Assembly: GCA_016714085.1 (NCBI GenBank)
Contig: JADJNW010000004.1
Location: forward strand, 682,001-746,000
Direction of reading: 5' to 3'
DNA from: Saprospiraceae bacterium
GTDB lineage: Bacteria > Bacteroidota > Bacteroidia > Chitinophagales > Saprospiraceae
DNA length: 64,000 bases
Shown: positions 54,418-63,189 of the stretch, piece after piece
How positions within the stretch are numbered: the stretch's first letter is position 1
Layout: every line of letters begins with the position of its first letter
Notes under the pieces: generated by a model
The model's input: the letters and a program-made list of their open reading frames with translations, nothing else
What the model was told of the DNA's origin: nothing
Database searches by the model: none
Translations under genes and position numbers: made by a program

Positions 54418-56077
54418 ATGACCAATCCAGTATTAATCGAATGCGTACCCAACTTCAGCGAAGGACGCGATCTGGCTGTTATTCAACAAATTACAGATGC
54501 TATAAAATCCGTAGATGACGTTCAGCTATTAGATGTCGATCCTGGCAAAGCGACGAATCGCACCGTTGTGACTTTTGTCGGTACGCCGGAAGCCATTATT
54601 GAAGCGGCTTTTCGAGGCATTCAAAAAGCAGCGGAATTGATCGATATGAGCCAGCACAAAGGCGAGCACCCGCGCATGGGCGCGACCGATGTCTGTCCGC
54701 TGATTCCGATTTCAGGCATTTCGATGGAAGAGACCGTGCAATGGGCGCATCGACTCGCCAAGCGCGTAGGGGAGGAGTTGAATATTCCCATTTATATGTA
54801 TGAAAATGCTGCGACTAAGCCCGAGCGTCAAAATCTTGCCGACATCCGAAAAGGAGAATACGAAGCCTTGCCCGATAAATTGAAAAAACCAGAATGGAAG
54901 CCTGACTACGGCCCTGCACAATTTAATGCAAAAGCAGGCGCGACGGTCATTGGGGCGCGGGATTTTCTCATTGCATATAATGTGAATTTGAATACAACTT
55001 CGTCGCGGGCGCGCGAATGCGGTGGCGTTTGATGTGCGAGAACAAGGGAGACTGGGGGACAAGGGGACGGGAGACCGCGTGAGGATACCAGGTACTTTGA
55101 AATTTGTGAAAGGGATTGGTTGGTATATTGAAGAATATGGCATTGCCCAGGTTTCGATGAACTTGACCAATATTCGGGAAACGCCGATTCATCTTGCTTT
55201 TGAGGAATGTTGCAAAAGTGCGGAACGCCGAGGTATGCGCGTCACAGGCTCAGAATTGGTGGGCATGATTCCATTGCAAGCTATGCTGGAGGCCGGGAAA
55301 TATTTTTTGCGAAAGCAGCAACGTTCATTGGGCGCTTCGGAAGAAGAAATTATCAAAATTGCAGTAAAATCAATGGGTTTGGACGAGTTGACCCCTTTTG
55401 ATCCCAATCAAAAAATTATTGAATATAAACTCCAGGATAAAAGCAAAACTCCACTTATTCACTTGACATTAAAAGCATTTTCTAACGAGACCGCTTCCGA
55501 AAGTGTCGCGCCTGGTGGCGGTTCAACGGCCGCTTATGTCGGCGCGTTGGGCGCTTCTTTGGGTACGATGGTTGCCAATTTATCTTCGCATAAGCGCGGC
55601 TGGGACGAGCGTTGGGCATTTTTTTCCGATTGGGCGGAGAAGGGGCAAGCCATTAAAGATGAATTGCTTCGACTCGTAGATGAAGATACCAAAGCATTTA
55701 ACCAAATTCTGGAGGCATTTCGCTTACCAAAAGGCACGGATGAAGAGAAAACCAATCGCAAGCAAGCCATTCAGGATGCCACCAAATTCGCCATCGAAGT
55801 GCCCTTTAAAACTTTAGAATTAGCTTTCCAATCATTTGATTTACTGAAAGTGATGGCGCAAGAAGGTAACCCGAATTCCGCTTCGGATGCTGGGGTAGGG
55901 GCGTTGTGTGCACGAGCAGCGGTGCATGGCGCTTTGCTTAATGTACAAACCAATGTTTCCGGCTTAGATGATAAAAATTTTGCAAATGATATTTTGCAAA
56001 AAGCAATAAAAATGGCGCAGCAGGCAGATGAATGGGAACAAGAAATTTTAGGAATTGCTCGATCCAAAATGCAATAA
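54418..56077 (+). CDS. ftcD: Glutamate formimidoyltransferase / formimidoyl-THF cyclodeaminase fusion, frameshifted
   Basis: About 553 residues. The formiminotransferase N-domain has IECVPNFSEGRDLAVIQQI, DVDPGKATNRTVVTFVG, HKGEHPRMGATDVCPLIPI and ARDFLIAYNVNL. The C-subdomain is VKGIGWYIEEYGIAQVSMNLTN. The cyclodeaminase domain (about 350-550) contains ESVAPGGGSTAAYVGALGASL and ASDAGVGALCARAAV. It completes histidine degradation by moving the formimino group to tetrahydrofolate and releasing ammonia. An extra G in a GGG run near 55007 splits the frame (restored: TSSRRANAVAFDVREQGR). A G-rich 8-nt iterated array (about 55045-55080) encodes the loop before RIPGTLKF. Confidence 0.93.
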
Positions 56078-56186
56078 AATATCCCCCAAATCGCGGGATT
56101 TGAGATTTCTATCTATTTTGGAAATTGCTTCGCAGATTTGCAGGAGCTAAAGAAATCTGTTTTTCTCATTCAAAACCTGACTCTCC

Positions 56187-59100
56187 ATGAAAAGTTTATT
56201 TACAATTTTATTTTTATCGCTGGTAATCAATCTGTTACAAGCACAGCCCGGCGATGTTTATTGTGCCTCACACCCAACTTTAACCCCTGATGCTCAAGCG
56301 ATTATTTTTGCTTATGAAGGCGATCTTTGGCGTGTAAATACCAATGGTGGTATGGCTTCGCGCCTGACCGCGATGGAAGGGAACGAAACCTATCCGCGCG
56401 TGTCGCCCGATGGGAAATGGATTGCGTTTACCAGTTCGCAGTACACCAGCCAGGATGTATTTGTGATGCCCACAGAAGGTGGCGAGATTCGTCAATTGAC
56501 TTGCCATGAAGCCTTTGATCAAGTGGATAGCTGGTCTTGGGATTCCAAATTCATTTATTTTACTTCCAATCGTTATAATCGTAATTCGGCTTATAAAGTT
56601 GCCCTCGAAGGCGGTACGCCGATGCGCATATTCGGCAATTATTTCAATACCGTGCACACCGTAGTGGAAGCGCCGAATGGGGAAATTTTCTTCAATGAAA
56701 CCTGGGAAAGCCGCAGCAGCGCTAATCGCAAGCGCTATAAAGGTGCTTACAATCCTGATATTCAATCTTACAATCCGAAAACCAAAGAATTCAAGGTTTA
56801 TACCGATTGGATCGGCAAGGATTTTTGGTACACGATCGACCGAAAGGGCAGTGTTTACTTCGTTTCTGACGAGGCTAACGGTGAGTATAATTTATACGAA
56901 TTGGATGGCAATAAGAAAAAGCAGTTGACCAAGTTTGAAACGTCGATCAAAATACCGCAGATAAGCGCTAATGGCGACAAGATTGTTTTTGAAAAAGATT
57001 ATCAATTATGGATATATGATGTAAAATCGAAGCGTAGCGAAAAAGTTAAAGTGCAAATTTTTGATAATGAAACTTTAGCAAAAACGCAAGATTTTCAGGT
57101 AAAAACAAATATAGAAAACTTTGATGTATCACCTGATGGTAAAAAACTCGCATTTGTATCGCGCGGAAAATTATTTGCTGCTGATATAAAAGGCCAGTTT
57201 GTGCAAATATTGCCGACCAATTCGCGCGGTAGAGTACTGGAAGTCAGTTGGTTATCGGATAATAAAACTTTAATTTATAATATGACCAATGCCAATGGTT
57301 ATAGCAATTGGTTTTCGATTGCCGCCGACGGCTCCGCTGCTGAAAAGCAAATCACCAATGTAAATAAGAATGATCGCCAAATGGTGCTGAATCATAATCG
57401 CAGTAAGGGTGTCTATATCAGCGGACGCGACGAAGTGCGGCTGATGGATTTGAAAAATATGATGACAGAGCTATTGGTCAAGGATGAAATCTGGGGATAT
57501 CAAAATCCGACGCCGAGTTTTTCGCCCGATGGTGAATATGTCATGTTTACCGCGCATCGCAATTTCGAGCAGGATATTTTTGTATATCATTTGAAAAGCA
57601 AAACCACTACAAACCTTACCAATACTGGCGTTACCGAAACCAATCCTTTCTGGTCGCCCGATGGTAAATCGATTTATTTTGTAAGCAATCGCCTGAAAGC
57701 ATCTTATCCTTACGGCAACGCGGATGCGAAGATTTATAAAATGCCTTTGGAAAAAATGGATGACCCTTACAAAAGCGCGAAATACGAGGATTTATTCGTG
57801 GCAGATTCTCTGAAAAAGAAAGAAGAAAAGAAGGATTCGGTAAAAATTGTAACGCCTGCAAGTATTAATCCAGAGGGTTTGATGCGACAATTGGAGCAGG
57901 TGAGCCCTAATTTCGGCACGCAGGCCGCGGTGTATATCACTCAAAAAGACGAAAAAACAACTGTCATTTTTACTTCCAACCACGATGAAGGGCGCTTCAA
58001 TTGGTGGAAAGTGACTTATGAGCCTTTTGAAAATCCCAAAACCGAGAAAATCGAGGGCGCAAGCACTGGCGGCATTAGTATTGTTGAGTCTTCGGGCAAA
58101 ATGTATGCTTTGATTAATGGAGACATTTGTACGGTGAATCTGGATGGCAAGAAGGTTGAAAAGATTGACATTTCTTACACTTTTCGTAAGAACTTGGCGG
58201 ATGAATTCACTCAAATGTTTTATGAAACCTGGGCCAATATGGAAGAGAATTTCTATAACGAAACCTTCCACGGCACAGACTGGGCAGGCATGAAGCAACG
58301 CTACGCTGCGCTATTGCCACATTTGGATTCGCGTTCGGATCTTCGGGTGCTTATCAACGATATGCTCGGCGAGTTGAATTCTTCGCATTTGGGTTTTAAT
58401 TCTTCTGGACAGGAGGAAAATATTTTCTACAAAACCCGCACCGCAGAAACAGGAATTATTTTTAAAGAAGATGCACCTTACACGGTACAATACATTGTTA
58501 ATAATAGCGCTGCCGACAAAAAAGACAAGGATATCCGCGCTGGCGATGTACTTGCAAAAGCGAACGGAACGCCTGTCAATCCTGCGATTGGGCGAGAATT
58601 TTATTTTACACAACCTTCTTTGGATGAGGAATTGAGTCTTACATTTAAAAGAGGCAGCGAGGAATACACTGTAAAAATCCACCCACAGAGTTATGGTTCT
58701 CTAAATAATTTATTATATGATGAATGGATTGATAATAATCAGCGCATTGTAGATGAAAAGGGCAAGAAACGCGTCGCTTATGCACCTATGCGGCATATGG
58801 GCGGCGGCGAATTGAATAGTTTCCTGATCGATATGACCAACGAAGCCTACCAGCGCGAAGGCTTGATCCTGGATTTGCGTTTTAATACAGGCGGTAATGT
58901 ACACGACGATGTGCTGCGCTTCCTGAGTCAGCGCCCTTACTTGAAATGGAAATACCGCGAAGGCGCTTTTACATTACAATCCAACTTCGCGCCTGCGGCC
59001 AGCCCAATGGTGTTGTTGGTCAACGAGCAATCCTTGAGCGATGCGGAGATGACAGCTACTGGCTTCAAACATCTGGGCTTGGGCAAAATCGTTGGTACGG

Positions 59101-59321
59101 AGACTTATCGTTGGATTATCTTTACTTCCGGCAAAGGCTTGGTGGATGGTTCATTCTATCGCCTGCCATCCTGGGGCTGTTATACTTTGGATGGCAAAAA
59201 CATAGAACAAGAAGGCGTGAAGCCTGATATTTTTGTAAAAACGACTTTCAAAGATAGACTCGAAGGACGCGACCCGCAATTGGATCGTGCGATTGAAGAA
59301 GTGATGAAAGGATTGAAATGA
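56187..59321 (+). CDS. Tricorn-type protease (S41 family) with beta-propellers and PDZ
   Basis: 1044 residues with a signal peptide (LFLSLVINLLQAQ). WD40-like/PD40 propeller repeats cover about 25-600 (YPRVSPDGKWIAFTSSQY, PTPSFSPDGEYVMFTA, TNPFWSPDGKSIYFVSN). The tricorn C1 region follows, with YETWANMEENFYNETFHGTDW. A PDZ domain (about 755-850) has IRAGDVLAKANGTPV. The S41 catalytic domain (about 860-1040) has GLILDLRFNTGGNVHDD and NEQSLSDAEMTATGFKHLG (nucleophile Ser in QSLSDAE). In archaea, tricorn trims oligopeptides from the proteasome. Exported bacterial relatives presumably degrade peptides in the periplasm. Complete, with its own terminator. Confidence 0.95.
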   Translation: MKSLFTILFLSLVINLLQAQPGDVYCASHPTLTPDAQAIIFAYEGDLWRVNTNGGMASRLTAMEGNETYPRVSPDGKWIAFTSSQYTSQDVFVMPTEGGEIRQLTCHEAFDQVDSWSWDSKFIYFTSNRYNRNSAYKVALEGGTPMRIFGNYFNTVHTVVEAPNGEIFFNETWESRSSANRKRYKGAYNPDIQSYNPKTKEFKVYTDWIGKDFWYTIDRKGSVYFVSDEANGEYNLYELDGNKKKQLTKFETSIKIPQISANGDKIVFEKDYQLWIYDVKSKRSEKVKVQIFDNETLAKTQDFQVKTNIENFDVSPDGKKLAFVSRGKLFAADIKGQFVQILPTNSRGRVLEVSWLSDNKTLIYNMTNANGYSNWFSIAADGSAAEKQITNVNKNDRQMVLNHNRSKGVYISGRDEVRLMDLKNMMTELLVKDEIWGYQNPTPSFSPDGEYVMFTAHRNFEQDIFVYHLKSKTTTNLTNTGVTETNPFWSPDGKSIYFVSNRLKASYPYGNADAKIYKMPLEKMDDPYKSAKYEDLFVADSLKKKEEKKDSVKIVTPASINPEGLMRQLEQVSPNFGTQAAVYITQKDEKTTVIFTSNHDEGRFNWWKVTYEPFENPKTEKIEGASTGGISIVESSGKMYALINGDICTVNLDGKKVEKIDISYTFRKNLADEFTQMFYETWANMEENFYNETFHGTDWAGMKQRYAALLPHLDSRSDLRVLINDMLGELNSSHLGFNSSGQEENIFYKTRTAETGIIFKEDAPYTVQYIVNNSAADKKDKDIRAGDVLAKANGTPVNPAIGREFYFTQPSLDEELSLTFKRGSEEYTVKIHPQSYGSLNNLLYDEWIDNNQRIVDEKGKKRVAYAPMRHMGGGELNSFLIDMTNEAYQREGLILDLRFNTGGNVHDDVLRFLSQRPYLKWKYREGAFTLQSNFAPAASPMVLLVNEQSLSDAEMTATGFKHLGLGKIVGTETYRWIIFTSGKGLVDGSFYRLPSWGCYTLDGKNIEQEGVKPDIFVKTTFKDRLEGRDPQLDRAIEEVMKGLK

Positions 59322-59355
59322 TGTAAATAAAAAGTAAAAGTTAATAAAAGAATCA

Positions 59356-59390
59356 GGCATCTTGATATAATATCAGGATGCCTTTTAATT
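59356..59390 (+). terminator. Terminator after the tricorn-type protease
   Basis: GGCATCTTGATA (59356-59367) pairs with TATCAGGATGCC (59371-59382) with one G-T pair; TTTTAATTTC follows. Confidence 0.85.
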
Positions 59391-59399
59391 TCTTGTAAA

Positions 59400-59428
59400 G
59401 AGCCTTACATAATTGGTATGTAAGGCTC
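59400..59428 (-). terminator. Hairpin after the minus-strand gene at 59466
   Basis: GAGCCTTACATA (59400-59411) and its exact complement (59417-59428) form a 12-bp stem with a 5-nt loop, 38 bp past the stop at 59466. Confidence 0.75.
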
Positions 59429-59465
59429 AACAAGTGGTGTATTGAATTATAAAAAAACGCGGATA

Positions 59466-59873
59466 TTACTTCACTTTACCCAAAACCCAACCAATCACGC
59501 CGCCTGCGAGTGCGCCAACTGCCGTATTGCCAAGAATATCAAAAACCATCATTTGGACATTCATTCCGGTAAATGTGGCGAACATCCACATATCAAACCA
59601 AAAGATGAGTAAAAATGAAATCCAGGCTGCGGCAGTGAGACCTCCCTTGAAAGTACTGATCCCGAATTTGTTAAGTATTAGAGAATACATTAAAGCCATT
59701 GCAATATTCGCAAATACAATAAACTGCATGGGCGGCACCGGATGAGCGCAGGCTTCAAATGCTTTCATAAATTCCGCCATCGGCGCTGCTAAAAGGACTC
59801 CAAAAATAAGTCCGCCTAATAAAAAGAGCGTTACAGCACCTGCTAATGTTGAGAGAATAATTTTCTTTGTCAT
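59466..59873 (-). CDS. Four-helix membrane protein, hypothetical
   Basis: 135 residues with four membrane segments: LAGAVTLFLLGGLIFGVLL, MQFIVFANIAMALMYSLIL, GLTAAAWISFLLIFWFDMWMF and GNTAVGALAGGVIGWVLGKV. The composition and topology resemble DUF1761-like small integral proteins, but the assignment is not firm. It lies 31 bp downstream of the SnoaL-like gene on the same strand, so the two are probably co-transcribed. Confidence 0.75.
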   Translation of the reverse strand: MTKKIILSTLAGAVTLFLLGGLIFGVLLAAPMAEFMKAFEACAHPVPPMQFIVFANIAMALMYSLILNKFGISTFKGGLTAAAWISFLLIFWFDMWMFATFTGMNVQMMVFDILGNTAVGALAGGVIGWVLGKVK

Positions 59874-59904
59874 GATTATAACGAGTTTAGTTATTTTAAT
59901 AAAA

Positions 59905-60387
59905 TTATTTCACTTCCATGATTTGGCTCATCATCACCATTGGATCCTGAACGCCCCAACCGGCTTTGATTTTTCCCGTATCATCAAATTCGTAAATATT
60001 TACATCCTTGAAAGAGAAAGATTTATTAGTGGCTTTCATCCCCATGAAGTCATTTTTAAAGGTGCCACTCATCTCTAATTCTACCCAAACCATATTGCCT
60101 TCTGCTACAGCACGTAAAACTTTCCAATTCAAATCTGGAAATGCAGCTACAAATTGATTGGCATTTTCACCTACGGCTGTTTTACCTTTTACAGGCTCTG
60201 GTCCCATGCTGTAGTCAATATAATCATCAGCGAGTAAATCAATCCATTCTTTTAGATCATGTGATTGATTGTATTTTTCATAGGCTTTTAAAACAACTGC
60301 TTTATTTTTTGCAGGTGTTTGTGCCTGAATACCAATTGTTAAAAAAGAAAAAAACAGAATAATGCTTAAAATTTTAAGTGTTCTCAT
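59905..60387 (-). CDS. SnoaL-like / NTF2-fold protein with signal peptide
   Basis: 160 residues. A signal peptide (LSIILFFSFLTIGIQAQ) is followed by an ester-cyclase/SnoaL-type NTF2 fold: NKAVVLKAYEKYNQSHDLKEWIDLLADDYIDYSMG, KGKTAVGENANQFVAAFPDLNW, GNMVWVELEMSGTFKNDFMGM and FKDVNIYEFDDTGKIKAGWGVQD. Such domains bind small hydrophobic ligands or act as isomerases. Export to the periplasm is unusual for classical SnoaL but common in Bacteroidota relatives. No substrate predicted. Confidence 0.88.
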   Translation of the reverse strand: MRTLKILSIILFFSFLTIGIQAQTPAKNKAVVLKAYEKYNQSHDLKEWIDLLADDYIDYSMGPEPVKGKTAVGENANQFVAAFPDLNWKVLRAVAEGNMVWVELEMSGTFKNDFMGMKATNKSFSFKDVNIYEFDDTGKIKAGWGVQDPMVMMSQIMEVK

Positions 60388-60537
60388 TGTAAATGATTTT
60401 TTAATTTTTAGTAAATGTTTTTTGTTAATTATTATACCGCAAAGTTATACACTCAAGCACCCCTGTCGCATCGGTATATTTTTGTAAAATCACTACGCAG
60501 ATTTGCGTATTTTTAAGCATTTATAATTTGAATCGGT

Positions 60538-62355
60538 ATGAAAAAACGAATACTCCTGATTTGCCTTTGCATTCCTATCCTTGGCAATGCGCAAAATTTG
60601 ATTGATAGCCTGAAAAAAATGTTGCCGCTACCGGCAGATGATTCCATTAAAGTGTTGCAATTCATTGACTTAGGATTGGAATACTATCGGATTGATGTGG
60701 ATTCATCGCTGCTATTTATTGAGCAGGGTTTGGCATTAGCGAAAAAAACAGCGGATAATTATTTAATTGGAGCGGGCTATAATTCGATGGGTGTCGCTTA
60801 TTATTACAAACGCGATTTTACACAAGCGATGGATTATTATATGAAGGCTCTGCCTTTGGCAAAAGCGAGTAAAGATGATGATTTTATCGCCAGAGTGCTT
60901 GGGAATATTGGCATTTTACAACAGGAAACAGGTCAAAATCAGGAAGCGATTCAAACGCAATTAGAAGTTTTGAATATTTATAAGGCGCGAAATGATACCA
61001 TGGAAATCGGCAGAGCTTATTTGCATTTAGGCGCTATTTACTTTGCTTTACAAAATTATAATAAAACGCTGGAATATTTTTTTCAGACATTAAGTGCCTT
61101 TCAACAAGTAAATTCTATTGTAGGGCTTGGTATTATCCATAGCAATATCGGCGAGGTTTACCTTGCCAATAAAGATTATAAAAATGCTCAAAATCATTGG
61201 AATCAGGCACTTAAATATCAATTACTTTCTAATGATAAAGGCGGCGCCGCCATCACACGCATGGGTTTGGGCGAACTTTTATTGAAGCAACAAAATCCAC
61301 AGGCTGCCATCGCTGAATTCAATCAGGCTTTGCAATTGGCACAGGAAAGTGGCGATAACCGTACATTAATTACATTATATAAACATTTAGCAGAAACGCA
61401 TCAACAACTAAATGATTTGCCAAAAGCTTACACATTTCTTTCTCAATATGCCACTTTGAGCGATTCCCTGAATAAAGCTGCTTATAATGAGGATTTAGCA
61501 GAGATGCAAACAAAATTTGATACCGAGCAAAAAGAAGCAGAAATTGCGCAACAAAAATTGGAATTGGCGCAAAAAAATGCACAGATATTTCGGCAGCGTA
61601 CCAGTATTTGGGGGCTGATTTTTACTATTTTGGCTTTAGGCGTTTTTGCTTATTTATTTTATAATCGCTATCGGCTGAAGCAACAACAAATTCTAAATGA
61701 GGCTATTATATATGAACAAAAATTAGGCTTGAATGCCGTCATCGAAGCACAGGAAGCCGAACAACAGCGCATTGCCAAAGAATTGCATGATGGGATTGCA
61801 CAAGAATTGATCGCCATCAAATTGGGATTTGATCGACTGGCTTTAAAAACTAATAATAATATATCAAAAGAAGCAGAAAATATTAAAGAATTATCAAGTT
61901 TACTAAATGAAACTTGCACAGGAGTACGAACGATTTCACACCTCATGTTGCCGCCCACCCTTGAAAAAGAAGGCTTGGTGAGCTCATTACAATTATTATT
62001 AGAAAATAGCTTGAAAAGATTGGGCATCGTACATGAATTTAATTATTCGGATGTAAATGAGCGATTTGATTCTAAAATAGAACTCACGGTCTATCGTATC
62101 GCCCAGGAATTAATTAATAATACTCTCAAGCACGCGGAGGCAACACGAATTGCGATAAAATTACAAAAAGCAGATAACCAATTGATTTTCAAAGTAGAAG
62201 ACGATGGAAAAGGCTATGATTTTGAAGAAGCCCGACGCAAAGGAAGTCTGGGATTACTTAATATTTTAAGCCGTGTAAATAATTTGGGTGGTACTTTTAT
62301 TGCCGAGCCAAAAGCACAGCGCGGCACGATTTCGCTGGTGCAAATTCCTTTATGA
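60538..62355 (+). CDS. TPR-containing sensor histidine kinase (NarX/DesK-type, HisKA_3)
   Basis: 605 residues. A signal peptide or N-terminal anchor (LICLCIPILGNAQ) is followed by six to seven TPR repeats (about 50-300; AGYNSMGVAYYYKRDFTQAMDYYMKALPL, IGRAYLHLGAIYFALQNYNKTLEYFF). A coiled coil (DTEQKEAEIAQQKLELAQKNAQIF) and one membrane helix (WGLIFTILALGVFAYLFY) precede the HisKA_3 domain, with EQQRIAKELHDGIAQELIAIK (phospho-His about residue 417). The HATPase is LTVYRIAQELINNTLKHAEA, VEDDGKGYDF and GSLGLLNILSRV. It should phosphorylate the LuxR-type regulator encoded tail to tail at 62350. The two stop regions overlap by six bases. Confidence 0.95.
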   Translation: MKKRILLICLCIPILGNAQNLIDSLKKMLPLPADDSIKVLQFIDLGLEYYRIDVDSSLLFIEQGLALAKKTADNYLIGAGYNSMGVAYYYKRDFTQAMDYYMKALPLAKASKDDDFIARVLGNIGILQQETGQNQEAIQTQLEVLNIYKARNDTMEIGRAYLHLGAIYFALQNYNKTLEYFFQTLSAFQQVNSIVGLGIIHSNIGEVYLANKDYKNAQNHWNQALKYQLLSNDKGGAAITRMGLGELLLKQQNPQAAIAEFNQALQLAQESGDNRTLITLYKHLAETHQQLNDLPKAYTFLSQYATLSDSLNKAAYNEDLAEMQTKFDTEQKEAEIAQQKLELAQKNAQIFRQRTSIWGLIFTILALGVFAYLFYNRYRLKQQQILNEAIIYEQKLGLNAVIEAQEAEQQRIAKELHDGIAQELIAIKLGFDRLALKTNNNISKEAENIKELSSLLNETCTGVRTISHLMLPPTLEKEGLVSSLQLLLENSLKRLGIVHEFNYSDVNERFDSKIELTVYRIAQELINNTLKHAEATRIAIKLQKADNQLIFKVEDDGKGYDFEEARRKGSLGLLNILSRVNNLGGTFIAEPKAQRGTISLVQIPL

Positions 62356-62982
62356 AGTCAGTTTGTGCTGCATCGCAAAGCGCACTAAGGCTGCGATGTT
62401 TGGCAAATCTAATTTTTGTAAAATATTATTGCGATGGGTATCGACCGTACGAGGTGAAATGAATAATTTTTCACCGATCTCCGTGCTGGAAAGTCCTTCT
62501 GCCACTAAGCGAATAATCTCGATTTCACGCTCGGTAAGCCCCATCAATGCTGGATTTCCCTGGTTTTGTGAATGTAGAAGCATGGTCACTTCACTCGAAA
62601 AATAGGTCTGTCCGCTTGCCACTTTTTGTATCGCTTCCTGCAATTCCTCCGGCGAGGTATTTTTGAATAAAAAGCCACGCGCGCCGTTCGCCACGCTTTG
62701 TTTCACAATGGAAGCTTCGTTGCGCATTGTAATCATAATCACTTTGGTATCAGGAAATTGCGTTTGAATTTTGCCGCAAGCCTCGATGCCATTTACATTG
62801 GGCATTTCTACATCAAGTAATGCTATATCGGCCGGAGATTTTTGTAATAATTCCAATAATTCTAATCCATTGGCTGCATCACCCACTACCGTTATGCCAG
62901 AAAGCTCTTCCAGCAAGGCGCGAAACCCTTTTCGTACCAAGTGATGATCATCGGCGATGATAATTTTGATTATCCTTTCCAA
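62350..62982 (-). CDS. NarL/FixJ-family response regulator
   Basis: 210 residues. The receiver domain has IIIADDHHLVRKGFRALLEE (acidic pocket D11-D12), the phospho-acceptor D57 in IALLDVEMPNVNGIE, T/S in VIMITMRNE and K in GFLFKNTSPEEL. The LuxR-type HTH has LMGLTEREIEIIRLVAEGLSSTEIGEKLFISPRTVDTHRNNILQKL. It is a DNA-binding output regulator, almost certainly partner of the convergent TPR kinase. Kinase and regulator genes are usually in one operon; the tail-to-tail arrangement with overlapping ends means that they are transcribed separately. Confidence 0.95.
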   Translation of the reverse strand: MERIIKIIIADDHHLVRKGFRALLEELSGITVVGDAANGLELLELLQKSPADIALLDVEMPNVNGIEACGKIQTQFPDTKVIMITMRNEASIVKQSVANGARGFLFKNTSPEELQEAIQKVASGQTYFSSEVTMLLHSQNQGNPALMGLTEREIEIIRLVAEGLSSTEIGEKLFISPRTVDTHRNNILQKLDLPNIAALVRFAMQHKLTS

Positions 62983-63095
62983 GTTTAGATTTAATATTTT
63001 GAACAGTATTATTATTACAAAAATAAAAAAAGATTAATATTATTTATCTGGTCATTTTTAGTTCTTTATATAAAGAATCCAATAGAATTAAAAAC

Positions 63096-63131
63096 AAAAC
63101 AGCTTTCCGATTTTTAACGAAAAGCTGTTTT
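63096..63131 (-). terminator. Rho-independent terminator of infB
   Basis: AAAACAGCTTT (63096-63106) and AAAGCTGTTTT (63121-63131) form a perfect 11-bp stem. Read on the minus strand, a GTTTTTAATT tract follows. It lies 59 bp past the infB stop. Confidence 0.85.
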
Positions 63132-63189
63132 TAAAAATATTTTGAATAAAATATTTTGAATAAAATATTTAATCAATTTTTAATCGGCG

